Shown here: positions 32,300 through 43,700 of the stretch, one piece after another
Position numbering within the stretch: the stretch's first letter is position 1
Layout: the number at the start of each line of letters is the position of its first letter
Assembly (NCBI GenBank): GCA_963082975.1
Contig: OY720344.1
Coordinates: forward strand, 3,769,580 to 3,833,579
DNA length: 64,000 nt
From: Labia minor
Lineage: Eukaryota; Arthropoda; Insecta; Dermaptera; Spongiphoridae
Direction of reading: 5' to 3'
The notes under the pieces: model-generated
What the model saw: only the letters and a program-made list of their open reading frames with translations
The model's database searches: none
Told to the model about the DNA's origin: nothing
Position numbers and translations under genes: made by a program

Positions 32300-33445
32300 C
32301 GTATCATACCAAAATTCCCTCTCAGGTTGGGCTCGGAATGAAATTTAATTTTATTGAATAATTAAGCAAATTATAAGAATACATTTAATAAAAAAGATAA
32401 ATATAATCAATCAAAATGATAAATAAACAAATAATAAATAAATAATAAATGAATGAATTTTTTTAATTCAAAGTGAAAATAACCCGTAAATAACCTTTTA
32501 TAATAAAAAAACCTAAACATACACACATATATATATTATATTGAATATCTTTACTTTAAAAAAAAATAATCAATAAAATATGGCAGAATATTTTTACCGA
32601 CCGACGATAGTAAGGGAGGTATTGTTTTCACACCAAATTTCACATGTGGAGATTTTTACATATTTCCACGCATCATGCATGCATATTTTGTTAATAGAAA
32701 AAAGTATTTTTAGCATGATGTCTGTCCGTCCGTCCGTCCGTCTGTCCGTCCGTCTGTCCGTATAGATGTGTACAGCCTGAACCGCTGAACGGATTTTGAT
32801 GAAATTTGGTATATTTACTTAATGCATCAGTGGGATGAATTGATCAACTTTTGGTGCAAATCCGGAAACCGGAAGTGGTAATATTAGCGATCGACAATAG
32901 GAAGGGAATGGTTATTTTCACACCAAATTTCACATGAGGAGATTTTTTTATATATCACCACGAATCATGCACTTTATATTGGTTTTATCTTCGAGAAAAA
33001 TCATATTTATTAGTTTTTTCTTGATTTAAAATTATATGACGTCATCCAGCCATTCATGACGTCACAGCCTAGTCTTGCATATATATTATAAATAAAATAA
33101 AATTAAAATTGTTTATATTTATTATTTATGTATCCATATCTGTTTTTTATTACATTAATAGCTAAATTTAAATTATTTGAAATTGTTTCTGTAGCTGCTA
33201 ATTAATTTACTTCAAACCGTCGGTCGGTTCGGACCTGGCCACAGGTCAACTTATTATTTAAAGTTTCTATGTATATATTAATTTATAATTTAATAAAAAA
33301 AGAATGATTAAACAATTTATTTATCATTTTTAGTGATTATATTTATCATTTTTATTAAATGTATTCTTAATTTGCTTAATTATTAAAATAAAATTAAATT
33401 TCATTCCGAGCCCAAACTCAGAGGGAATTTTGGTTCGGAGGGAAT
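32300..33445. repeat. Inverted-repeat arms flanking a P copy
   Basis: Bases 32307-32450 (CTCGGAATGAAATTTAATTT and onward) are an imperfect reverse complement of 33295-33440. The P element at 32591-33255 sits between the arms. A CTGT microsatellite at 32283-32298 has a mirrored CTGTC-rich counterpart at about 33460-33475. The arms look like an older palindromic element that received the P copy. Confidence 0.6.
32594..33255 (+). mobile_element. Family P repeat, copy 5 (full length)
   Basis: ACCGACCGACGATAGTAAGG start, a long GTCC/GTCT microsatellite (32721-32760), GATGAAATTTGG, ACCGGAAGTGG, paired TGACGTCA (33037-33044 and 33057-33064), then CGTCGGTCGGT, the hairpin GACCTGGCCACAGGTC and AACTTATT. 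The ORF in its front half recurs in other P copies only because the repeat is conserved. Confidence 0.75.
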
Positions 33446-33509
33446 TTTCGTATGTATTCGTCTGTCATCTGTCTCAAATGAAAAATTGCAAATGATTTTT
33501 TATCATCTT

Positions 33510-34080
33510 TAAATTGAACTAGACTTTGGAAATTTTGTTTTGTATATGTTTTCTAGAAGGTAGGTGTATGAAAGAAATATAATTGAATTATAATTAATCA
33601 ATTCAATGTTATTAGCGAATAAAAGTAACTCCTTTAGTTTTAATTTTATTTCAACGCCATCTGAAGTATAAATATAAGTTTCAGGATGGATTTTCATTTT
33701 GAAAATAAATAAAAAGATTTTATATCATTAAAATTAAATAGTAATTGTTATTAAATAGGTAGAACGTCATTGAAAGAGGGATAAGTTTCCACTCAAAGTG
33801 CAAGGATGTGACAGAGACCCTTTTTTATTTGTTATTTGTTTTCGCACGCCCAAGAGGATAGAACGATAGAATTATAGATAGAACTGAAAAAATAAAAGAT
33901 GACATCATCTATCAATCATATGAAGAATCGTATAAGTACATAAAATTTATATTTATTCATAAATTCTAGATATATAATATATAAAATTATATTATATTAT
34001 AAAATATATTTCAACTTTTGAGGATCAATAAAAGTTATTTTATTAACGATTAAAATTATCTATAAGATAAATATATTATT
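33510..34080. other. AT-rich interval, no gene seen
   Basis: There is no conserved ORF, repeat end or RNA motif that I can support. A short minus-strand ORF at 33509-33697 has no recognised features. Confidence 0.5.
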
Positions 34081-34084
34081 ATAT

Positions 34085-34255
34085 TCATCGTCGAGGAAAT
34101 GGCAACGTTAGTACTGACTTGAGGTACATCAGCACCTTCTTCAGCCTCTTCATTATCGTCATCGGTCAAGAATTGATCGTATCCTGATCATAGTAGTGTT
34201 CCAACTCACAGTGTATTTCATGCAATTGGCTTACTCTACAATTTTTATTTTGGAA
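34085..34255 (-). pseudogene. Coding-like relic with acidic tract
   Basis: On the minus strand one frame reads VSQLHEIHCELEHYYDQDTIN and, one frame over, DDDNEEAEEGADVPQVSTN. The GC content and acidic low-complexity run look like the C-terminal tail of a nuclear or transposon protein. A stop and frame change lie between. Family unknown. Confidence 0.25.
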
Positions 34256-34307
34256 TGAATATTTTTCCAATCAAATCTGAAGAAGCATATTTTAATAAAT
34301 AACTCCG

Positions 34308-34462
34308 CCCCCTGTACCCCGAGTGGTACATAGTATTTGGTTGAAAGTAGTAAAAGGTTTTCATCCATTTTGTTTCTCAATCCGTATATTACATAAAACA
34401 TTCCTTTCTTTTTGTGTTCTTATTTAAAATATATTTTTATTTAATCAGTAAATTAGTTATAT
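34308..34462 (-). repeat. Helitron 3'-region fragment
   Basis: Shares TCCGCCCCCTGTACCCC and GGTACATAGTATTTGGTTG through AATCAGTAAATTAG with 10905-11110. It is truncated before the hairpin. Confidence 0.55.
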
Positions 34463-34745
34463 AGTAGCGGACCAGTGTGAGAGCCCTCACACGCAAAGAA
34501 ATTAAAACGTAAAAGATTGAAAAATATTATAAGATATAAGAGGCACTGGATGTGACGTCATAAATGACGTCAAAAATAATAAAAACTAAGAAAAAAATTA
34601 TTTTTTCACTTTTCTCCAAAAGTATTTCTTGTTTTCCAATGCATTTCACGCAATTAATAGATTAGCCTGAGGGCTATCCAATGGCATTGGAATGGCCCAA
34701 ATCGCATAAGTCGTTTAGGAGGAGTAGGTGATACAACTGTCTTAG
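34463..34745 (-). repeat. Possible fourth hairpin-ended repeat family
   Basis: Near its left edge is a 7-bp stem GTGTGAG / CTCACAC with loop AGCC (34477-34494), separated by CGGACCA from AGTAG. Two TGACGTCA octamers sit at about 34554-34573, as in family P. It resembles a minus-strand Helitron/HINE 3' end, but only one end is recognised. Confidence 0.3.
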
Positions 34746-35525
34746 ATAAATATATAGATATAATAATTATAATATATTATTTAACCCACACTTTTATCAG
34801 TTAGATATATAAATTATAAATTTGTAATAATTAATAAATAAAAATATAAAAATAAATCTAATTGAATTTAATCATTTAGATTAAAATTATTTAATGTATA
34901 TTTGCTTCATAAAATATCAAAATAAATAAATACATACTTTATTGACATTTAATTATATTTTTATAACTACTCAAAATCCAAAAAAAAAATGACATATCTA
35001 TTATGTACTACCTATATATCCTATGTATTTGAACATAGGTTAAAAATCTTATCTTATCTTATCTGGATTTTTCAGCTTATATAATCCTAAAAGTATGCAA
35101 AACAAATTTTAAAATCTGAGCAATTTGCAGATTAATCCATTATATATATATATATATTAATAAATAAAAAAAGTAATCTCATCTCTACACTGAATAGATA
35201 GGATAAAGAGAGAGAGAGAGAGAGAGTGCTAGGTGGAAGTTGGGGGTGAAATCAAGTGGGGAATGGGGTTGTTGCGGTGTCGCGCATCAGCAGGTGAAAT
35301 GAATTTGTATCGAACGTTTCCATAGAAACTCCAAACGGCCTTTGACCCTTTTCAGCAAACTCATTGAAGAATATCCACAAAACAGGTCAACTGAAAAGAC
35401 ATTTCAAAACTCAATATTATATTACTTTCTCTCTCTCTCTCAGCACATACTCGTATATACATATAATATCTTCATTTTTTTACCACTCTTAGTATCTTGA
35501 AATAAATACAATTTAAATATGTACC
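34746..35525. other. AT-rich interval with GA/CT microsatellites, no gene seen
   Basis: It includes (TA)n near 35143-35157, (GA)n at 35207-35226, a moderately GC-rich unique stretch 35227-35410 and (CT)n at 35428-35441. The unique stretch could be untranslated exon sequence but has no supported ORF. Confidence 0.4.
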
Positions 35526-35538
35526 TATATATAATAAA

Positions 35539-35814
35539 GAAGGCGCCATTGGGTGTGCGGGTAGCGAACCTGCCTCCCATTCACATGGTCCCGGGTTCAA
35601 GTCCCGGGCCTGGTAAGGGAATTTCCCTCGCTGGGGTCTATGGGACGGAGTCAACCCAGCCTCCGGGAACAACATTAGGGAAAAGCTACTGGATAGCGCC
35701 TCCGATCAAGAAATCAAGGTAAAGGTTGAGAGAAGGTAGTATTGATCATTGATATAACCGGCTTGATAGGTATTGTCCTTACGTAGGACGTACAAAGTCA
35801 GAGGTTTTTATATA
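35539..35814 (+). mobile_element. tRNA-derived SINE with T-rich 3' end, copy 1
   Basis: The front GGCGCCATTGGGTGTGCGGG and a B box GGTTCAAGTCC (35596-35606) mark a tRNA-like RNA polymerase III promoter. The body ends with a small hairpin GTCCTTACGTAGGAC and GTCAGAGGTTTTT. A 13-bp target duplication TATATATAATAAA (35526-35538, repeated ending at 35827) brackets it. A second copy is at 57926-58223. ORFs inside are incidental. A T-run terminus rather than poly-A is less usual for animal SINEs. Confidence 0.75.
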
Positions 35815-35829
35815 TATATATAATAAAAA

Positions 35830-36868
35830 TAAAAATATAAAAAAAAAAACAAAAACAAAACATGTATACTCTTCCTTTCTTTGCTTATTTTATTTTACAA
35901 TTTTATTAATGTTTGAATAGAAAAGAAAGAGAGAGAGAGAGAGAGACAGGAAGAATGAGGGAAGAAATGTTTAATTGAGAGAATAAATGTTTACACCTGA
36001 AGATGTGCATGGATAATTTTTTTTTTCACATTTTGCCTCAACTTTAAAAATATCATTACGAATTTAAAAAAAACATCAATTTGTTAAAAATATTATTTAT
36101 TTGTTAATTTTTTTATAAAGAAAAAAAAATGGATTAAATTATAAAATCCATCAATCAATGAGAATGCTTGAAAAGAAAAGAAATAATGTTATTAAAAATA
36201 AATAAATAAATAAATAAATATAATCAAAACAAATGGATTTCACGCTAAAATGAACATCTTTATATTTTACTAACAATACTCGTATAATCATTATCTATTG
36301 ATATTCATCTTTTTATTTATTTATTTTTTTTTTTTTAAATTCATGTCGTTAAAAAAATATTAAATTACATAAAATATTATACTTATTATAAATTGAAACA
36401 GAAACGTAACTAATATGTATCAATCAATCAAAGGAATGTTATTTCTATTCTATTCTATTCTATTCCCCCTCTACTATATTATTAGTTTTTATTTAAGTAT
36501 AGTTTTGAATTATTTATTTTCTTTGCGGTAGGGTTTCTACTAATAATAAACTCCTTTTCATTGTGAATGTTTTGTTTGAGATTTTTCATAAACGGGCCTT
36601 CAAATGTCCCCCCCCCCCTCGCCATTAAACACATTTAGAACATTTAAAAATGTGAAATTATCACGTTTTATTTGATCAAAGAAACTTCCTTAATTGCAGT
36701 AGAGAATGTTATCTAGTCATAAAGGAAGCAGTCCAGCACTGGTTAATAGATAATTTATCATTTACCTAATGGAAATTTTCAAAGAAATGCAAGACCAGAT
36801 GAGCACTTTGATAATTTGATACTATATTATACATATATTTAACCCAATACTACTTTGAAGGCATATTT
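35830..36868. other. AT-rich interval, no gene seen
   Basis: Holds (GA)n at 35931-35946, (AATA)n near 36200-36218, TATTC repeats at 36438-36464 and a C-run at 36610-36619. No supported gene or element end. Confidence 0.5.
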
Positions 36869-36869
36869 A

Positions 36870-37368
36870 CGAGGGCAGCTCATTAAGTCGCTGACTTTTT
36901 GAATGAAACACAGGTTTTTCCGATAAAAAATTATTTTAATTTTCAACGTAGTCTTCTTGAAGCTTGGTACACTTCGTAAAACATTTCTCCATTTGATTGA
37001 TTTATCCCTTCCAAAAAGTAAGATTTACCGAGGACATCAAAATTGGTATTTGTTTATGAGATGATTTCATCGTTGGAGTCCAATTTCTTTCCGCCGAGCC
37101 CTCTCTTCATATTTAGAAACAAGAAATAGTCTATCATGGCTAAATCCGGAGAAGGGAGCAATTCGTGGATTTTCATGGATATTCACTTATTTCCATTTTC
37201 TTCTCCAATCGCGAGGCAGTCTGCTATTATTGGATGTCAACCAAAAACTAAAAGACCCAGCTGGTGCCAATTTCGACAGGAGTCAGCTGTTAGCTGCCTA
37301 CTGACAGAATCAGTGTTGCCATTTCATTTAAGAGACGGGAAATTCAAAAAGTCACGCACCTGCCCTCG
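36870..37368 (-). mobile_element. Mariner-like element, internally deleted
   Basis: Inverted repeats CGAGGGCAGCTCATTAAGTC (left) and a mirrored ...CACCTGCCCTCG (right) are flanked by TA. On the minus strand the left part gives an EKCFTKC-like mariner C-terminal region. The interior also contains the sequence of the relic at 18400-18895. No full transposase remains. Confidence 0.7.
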
Positions 37369-37528
37369 TATACGTATATGGTAAAAAAAAATACAAAAAT
37401 TGACACATTTTCCAGAAACTCAAAAAGAAGAAAAAAAAGTTATCAATGTGGACAAAGTAACAGATAATGGTAGACTAAAAGTTAAATAATATATATATAT
37501 ATACGATTCCAAAGATATAATAAATGAA

Positions 37529-38439
37529 ATAAGCGGGAGTGTCCTCCCCTAGACTTTCCCGCATATAAATATGTATAAAGAGTTGTGAATGAATATTTAG
37601 AATGTAATAAAGTACTACTTCCGGTTAACTGATATTTTAAATGTAAAAAAAAACAGATATGGATATAATATAAATATTTTTAATTTTATTTTATTTACAA
37701 TATATAAGGGCTGGCTGTGACGTCATGAAGTGCTGGGCGACGTCATATAATTTTAAATTAAGAAAAAACTAATGAAGATGATTTTCCTCGAGGATAAAAC
37801 CAATACAAAGTGCATAACACGTGGAGATATGTCCTCACGTGAAATTTGATATGAAAATAACCCTTCACTTCCTCTCTTCGATCGGCAATTCTAGCACTTC
37901 CGGTTTCCGGATTTGCACTAAAAGTTGATCAATTCATCCTACTGATGTATTAAGTAAATATACCAAATTTCATCAAAATCCGTTGAGCCGTTCAGGCTGT
38001 ATACATCTATACGGACGTACGGACAGACATCATGCTAAAAATACTTTTTTCTGTTAAGAAAATGCATGATTCGTGGAGATATGTACCTAAAAATATCCAT
38101 AGGTGAAATTTGGTGTGAAAACAATACCTCCCTTACTATCGTCGGTCGGTAAAAAAGAAACGCTACTTGTATAGGTAAAATGTCACTTCCGGTAGTCAGA
38201 TCATGATGAAATTTGGTATCTAAATATTTTTCATATTTTTAAATCTATATACAAAATAGGAAGCAAATATCTCGAAGCAAACTGGTACTTTACTTGAAAG
38301 GTAAACGCAACCAGTGTAGGTAAAGTACCACTTTCGGTTAACCGATTTTGACGAAATTTTGATAGAAATCTACAAACTGTGAATAATATCGGTGTGCCAA
38401 ATTTCGAAGTCCTAGCTTGATTAGTTTTGCTTACAGACA

Positions 38440-38470
<31 letters not shown>

Positions 38471-39013
38471 CATACACACACACAGACATAATTCGAAAAA
38501 TGGTATTTTCCGACTCAGGGAGGTCTAAAACGTCAAGATCTATCGAAATCTCGAAGTCGAAACGGTAATTGTACAGATCGCTCCCGCCGCTAGGAAGATG
38601 AATGAATATCAAAATGAAACTTACATTGGCGGATTCCTTGTATGATTCTTAACAACTTTTACTAAGGACTTTTTGCATGATCTCTTTTAGTTTAATTAAT
38701 AAAAATTAATTAATTTCCCCATGTATTCTATATGGCTACTAATACATTTTGATTATGTTTTCTTTTATGACTGTAGGTGGCAGCACCACGGCATGGATAA
38801 ACAGCAACTTCAATTCTAACCCGACGTTGAATTCCTACAACGACTTTTCGGTGGGGGCAAGGTGGTGGGTATCTTCCTTTTAGAAGAAATTATAAATCAA
38901 AATTTGAACTATATCAACAACTTGTATCTTATCGCAACGTTTAATTCCAACGACTTTGATAGTGTGCTTTGACGATTCCAATACTTCCCTTATACGAAGT
39001 ATGCGGGAAAGTA
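37529..39013 (-). mobile_element. Composite family M repeat carrying a P fragment and a unique insert
   Basis: On the minus strand it starts ACTTTCCCGCATACTTCG (39013) and ends GCGGGAAAGTCTAGGGGAGG, hairpin GGGAG-GACA-CTCCC and GCTTATT (37529). A TATG microsatellite lies at 38440-38485. A P fragment lacking its 3' end occupies about 37648-38153, exactly as in the M copy at 53957-55067. Unlike that copy, about 400 bp of unrelated sequence (38570-38975) is present near the front. Confidence 0.7.
38570..38975 (+). other. Unique insert in the M repeat, possible captured gene segment
   Basis: This sequence has no counterpart in the other M copy. On the plus strand TTTATGACTGTAG| at 38778 resembles a splice acceptor and is followed by an open frame reading GGSTTAWINSNFNSNPTLNS then YNDFSVGARWW. 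GC content there is far above the flanks. Helitron-type elements often capture host exons. The product is not recognised and a chance ORF is possible. Confidence 0.35.
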
Positions 39014-39619
39014 AAAAAAGCTTATTTAAAAAATAATAATAATAAATGATAACAAGAGAATATTTTTATCTACCTTATTAGAAAAAAAATATACAAGATA
39101 AACAAAATTATACCCGACTATTATTTTAAGATTATGAATTTTGTAGAAAACATGTAATCAAGGGGATTTCAAAAATAATAATAATAATAATAATAATCTG
39201 AGAATATAATGGAAAGACACAGACACACACATGATTCTATTAAGTATTATTCTGAATGTTTTTCTCAGCAATAAAAATACAAGATTAATTTCAATCAGCA
39301 AATAGAAAGGAGTTATATAGTTACATAGTTGGAACGGCGTTACTTGTTATTATCATTAATAATTAAGATATCTGAAATATAATTATAATTTTGTTCAATT
39401 AGAATGAAAGTAAAAATTAAAATCTTTCTTTTACAATCTGAATATTGATAAGTATTTTGAACCTAATGGACCTATTGAATATTTGTAATAGAAAATTTAA
39501 ATTACATTTTGTATTTAAAAAAGAAAAAAAAATATTAATTCGTTCTTAACGATTCCAGCCATTTTTATTTCGAAAATTTATTTATTTTCCTTTTTTTTTG
39601 GGGGGGGGGGGGGTTCGTA

Positions 39620-39740
39620 GTCACTGAAGAAAACATTTTTTAATTGAGCCACAACCGGGCGGGAATTCCCGGGAAAATTCTCTAATTTTGATTTCCCGTT
39701 TCCCGGGAAAAAGGTAAAGATACAATTATATTTTTTGATA
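39620..39740. repeat. Left part of an older element split by the LINE
   Basis: Contains GAGCCACAACCGGGCGGG and repeated CCCGGGAA motifs. The counterpart at 44550-44625 holds TTCCCGGGAACG, CCGGGAAAATTACCC and GCGAGCCACGGTTTGGC. The two look like the ends of one hAT-like element into which the LINE inserted, but no 8-bp duplication was confirmed. Confidence 0.4.
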
Positions 39741-39896
39741 AATAAATAAATATTGGGAGTCTCTGCTGAACCTTGGTCGAGTGCGGTCGATCCTACTACT
39801 CACTCCTGAAGCGTATCAAAAGTGAAAATTGAAAACGACAAAGTCTATTTATATTATTATTTTTTCATTTTGTTGCTGTTCGTTTTTTCTCCAACA

Positions 39897-40658
39897 ATGG
39901 ATAAACAAGAAATGATGGACTTCTTTCAGTCTTGGAAAGAAGAAATGAAGAGAGATATGAGAGAAATGGAGAGAAATATGGAAAAATCATTCAAGAATTT
40001 GAACGAGCAGACGAATGAAAGGGTAAAAATTCTGTTAAGGGAACAGAAGAGAAAAAACTTATTGTTGCATGGCCTTAAGGAAGATGAAAGAAACATTGAT
40101 GAATTGGAGGATAAGGTCGTCCAAATACTAAAAGAAAAAATTTATGAAAAATTAGAGATCCGAGATATCGATTTGATTAGGAGAATGGGAAGGAAATCAG
40201 ACAACAAGACCAGACCTATAATAATAACATTCATTGCTGCAAGAATGAGGGATTTAATTCTGAGAAGTAGTAAAAAATTAAAAAGTTATCAAATCTATCT
40301 GACTGAAGATCTCTCGAAAGAAGTGAGAGAAATCAGAAAGGAATTGATCCCGAAAATGATTGAAGCAAGGAATATGGGTAAGTTTGCCATCATCAAATAT
40401 GATAAATTAATAATTAAGGAAAACTTCAAAATAGGAAAACATTCTGACGAAAATAAAAGAAAGAGACAATTGATGGAATCAACTTCAAGTCCAACAGACA
40501 GTACCACGGTCAATTCTACAAAAAAAAAAGAAAAAAGAGAAGAAGGACAAATAACTAGTCATTACTCTGTTAACAGTAAGAATAATCGATCTAAGATAAA
40601 TGACTATTTTGAAAAAAATAATTCAATCAATAAAGAAAAAAATAGTCAGCCCGAATAG
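39897..40658 (+). CDS. LINE ORF1, coiled-coil RNA-binding-type protein
   Basis: From the ATG at 39897 (context CAACAATGG) it encodes 253 residues; an upstream in-frame GTG at 39822 would add an unlikely hydrophobic leader. Residues 1-50 are a charged coiled coil (WKEEMKRDMREMERNMEKS). About 55-180 matches the L1-ORF1-like nucleic-acid-binding module (RKNLLLHGLKEDERN, RMGRKSDNKTRPIIITF, YLTEDLSKEVREIRKELIPK). The tail is basic and Ser/Asn/Lys-rich. It probably coats the LINE RNA in the ribonucleoprotein. It stops at TAG 40656-40658, and the next ORF continues in the same frame. Confidence 0.85.
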   Translation: MDKQEMMDFFQSWKEEMKRDMREMERNMEKSFKNLNEQTNERVKILLREQKRKNLLLHGLKEDERNIDELEDKVVQILKEKIYEKLEIRDIDLIRRMGRKSDNKTRPIIITFIAARMRDLILRSSKKLKSYQIYLTEDLSKEVREIRKELIPKMIEARNMGKFAIIKYDKLIIKENFKIGKHSDENKRKRQLMESTSSPTDSTTVNSTKKKEKREEGQITSHYSVNSKNNRSKINDYFEKNNSINKEKNSQPE

Positions 40659-40721
40659 GAATTAAGAACCAGGCCAAGTACATCAAACAAAGCAGCAGCA
40701 GACCTCTACCACCCAGAAAGT

Positions 40722-43700
40722 TTGGTCAACGAGGGTGAGTTGGACCATTTCCTCCCGAAATTAAATTCTCCAAAAATAAATTCTCCAAAAATAAATATTT
40801 CTAAAATAGATATTCCTAAACTTATAATTAACAAGAAAAATTTAAATATAAATAATAATAGATTTTATAACCAAACATTAAGCCACTCATTAAAAGATTT
40901 AGTTAATAAAAATAAAACACAATATAAAAATAGTTCTAGTTTCAAAACTAAGAAAAAAGAAGATAAACACGATGAATTTAAAAATAAGAGGATAAAAGTT
41001 AAATTTAAAAATAAGAATTATAGTAATGAAGGAGATATTAATAATAATATTAAAATAAAAATAAATATTACAGATAAAATAACAATGATACCTTCACCTA
41101 AAATTTTCAATAAAAAAAGTCAAATTAATAAAAATAATAATAAAAGGAAAAACAAAGAAAAATTATTAAAAATTGGTACACTAAATGTGCGCACTCTAAA
41201 GGGCGAGGAAAGAATGATCGAACTTGAAAATGCCTTAGAAGATACAGAATTAGATATATTAGGAATATGTGAGGTGCGAAGAAACGGGGAAAGGCTGATA
41301 GAAAGGAAAAGTGGTTTTGTTTTTTATCATTTTGGTCAGGAGAGTGGCAGAAGGGGTGTTGGTTTCATGGTTAGGGAAAAAATAAAAAATAATGTCTTAG
41401 AATATAAAGGGTATACAGACAGAATAGCACTTATGAAGATATTATGTAAAAATAATCATACGTTAACTTTAATACAAATATATGCACCAACTAGTGAAAC
41501 GGATGAAAATATTTGTGACCAATATTATGATACACTAAACAATGTTATAATAGAAAACTGCCAAAGAAATTATAGAAATAAAATAATAATTATGGGGGAC
41601 TGGAACAGTCAAATTGGAAAAAGACTAAAAGAAGAAAATCTAATAATGGGTCCATATGGTTATGGGAAATTAAATGAAAGAGGAGAAAAACTTATCAACT
41701 TCTGTCTGGAAAATAACTTGAGGATAGTAAATACCTACTATAAACGTAGAGCAGGTAAAAAATGGACTTGGTTGGCCCCTAACGGTATACACAAGACCGA
41801 GATTGATTTTATTCTAACGCCTAATTTGAATATTATTAAAAAATTTGAAATAAATGATAAATTCTCCTTCTCAACTGATCACAGACTATTAACGATTAAT
41901 GTAGATTTAAAAATAATAAATAAAAGACCCCATCCAAAAATGAATAAAAAATATTTCTTAAATTTTAATAAAATTAATATAGAAAAGCTAAATCAAGTTC
42001 AAAAGGAAATAGAATTAATAGATTACTCAGAGATACAGCAAGTGCAAAACCAATACAACTTAATAGAAAAAAATCTTAAAATTTTACAAAAAGATTCTGT
42101 AGAGAAATCAAATCAGGTTTCAAAAATTTCCGAAAACACTAAAAACTTAATTAAAAAAAGAAATTTATTAAAAAATATGAGGAATTCATTGAGTAATAAA
42201 CTAGAACATAACCTTATGTGTAAAATGGTAAAATATAATATTAAAAATGATTTAAAAATATACAATGATAACTTAATAAAATCTATAATAGAACCACACA
42301 CATCTATTAAAAAATTAAAAAAAGAAATATCAGCTGGAAAAACACTTATTACATCATTAAAAAATAAAAGTGAGGTTTTAGAAAATAATAGAATACACAT
42401 ACTAGAAATTGCTACTGAATTTTATAAAGAATTATACGACAAAAAAGAAAATTATAAAGAATATAAAATAACGAATGATCTCCAGGAAGATATTCCAGAT
42501 TTCTTAGAAAGCGAATTAGAAGGGATAATAAGAAAATTAAAACCCGAAAAAACACCAGGTATTGACACTATAAAAAACGAAATAATTAAAAACTCAATAA
42601 ATCTAATTATAAAACCTTTAACATTGGTATTCAATAACATTTTGAAGAGTCAAATAATACCATACCAATGGAAAATATCGAATGTAATGATTTTATATAA
42701 AAAAGGAGACCCAAAAGATATTAAAAATTACCGACCAATAACAATATCATCAAGTGTTGGAAAAATATTTATGAAGCTTATTTATAATAGATTAGAAAAG
42801 CAAATGGCTTATAACCAATCAACGGAACAAGCAGGATTCAGAAGTGGATTCTCAACTTGTGATCATCTTCATACTATAAATCAAATTATAGAAAAATCAA
42901 AGGAATATAAGATGGAAATCTTTCTTGCCTTTATAGACTACGAAAAAGCATTCGATTCGATATACCAGGAATCCGTTTTTGAGGCATTGATATCTCAAGG
43001 AGTAAATCCACAATATGTGAAAATTATTCAAGAAATTTATAAAGACTGTAAAGCCCGTATCATTCTAGAAAAGCCGGGAACCTTCTTCCCAGTTAGAAGA
43101 GGAGTTAAACAGGGGGACCCTCTTTCACCTATGCTTTTTAATTGCGCACTGGAAGAAATATTTAAAAGACTAGATTGGGAAAATGAAGGACTGAAAATAC
43201 ATGGTTCCTATTTAAATAACTTAAGATTCGCGGATGACGTTGTAATAATAGCAACATCAAGAAATCAAATAACAAAAATGATAAACCAATTAAATAAAGA
43301 AAGTAAAGAAATGGGACTAAGAATTAATGTAAAGAAATCGTTAATTCTTTGCAACGGAGACCAAGAAGAAATAAAATTCGATACTAAAATACAGCCCATA
43401 CCATGCAAAGACGAAACTATATACCTGGGACAATTAACAAGTTTTGAAAACCAAACAATAAAAGAAATCAAAAGAAGAATTGCTCTAACATGGAAAAAAT
43501 TTTGGTCCATGAAGTATATTTTAAAAAATAAAGAAATAGATCAGAGATCGAAAATAAAAATTTACAAGAAATGCATAACACCGGTTTTAATATATGGAGG
43601 GCAGACTTGGTCTCTTACTCTAAAAAATAAAAAAGATCTTGAAATTGCGCAACGAACAATGATCAGGAGCATACTATATCTGAGAAAGAAAGACAGAATA

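Noticed and set aside
32594-32765. ORF recurring with small changes at 45853-46101 and 58350-58547
   Set aside because: It is the translation of the conserved front of repeat P, including its microsatellite; copies differ by indels and lack a consistent start.
35539-35620. A tRNA gene
   Set aside because: A B box and tRNA-like head exist, but no proper cloverleaf was found, and the sequence continues as a repeat with target duplications: a SINE.
38231-38612. ORFs recurring at 54017-54355
   Set aside because: They come from the TATG microsatellite and body of repeat M; frame is not maintained as selection on a protein would require.
39822-39896. N-terminal extension of LINE ORF1 from a GTG
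   Set aside because: Non-AUG start, hydrophobic tract unlike ORF1 proteins, and a good ATG context lies at 39897.
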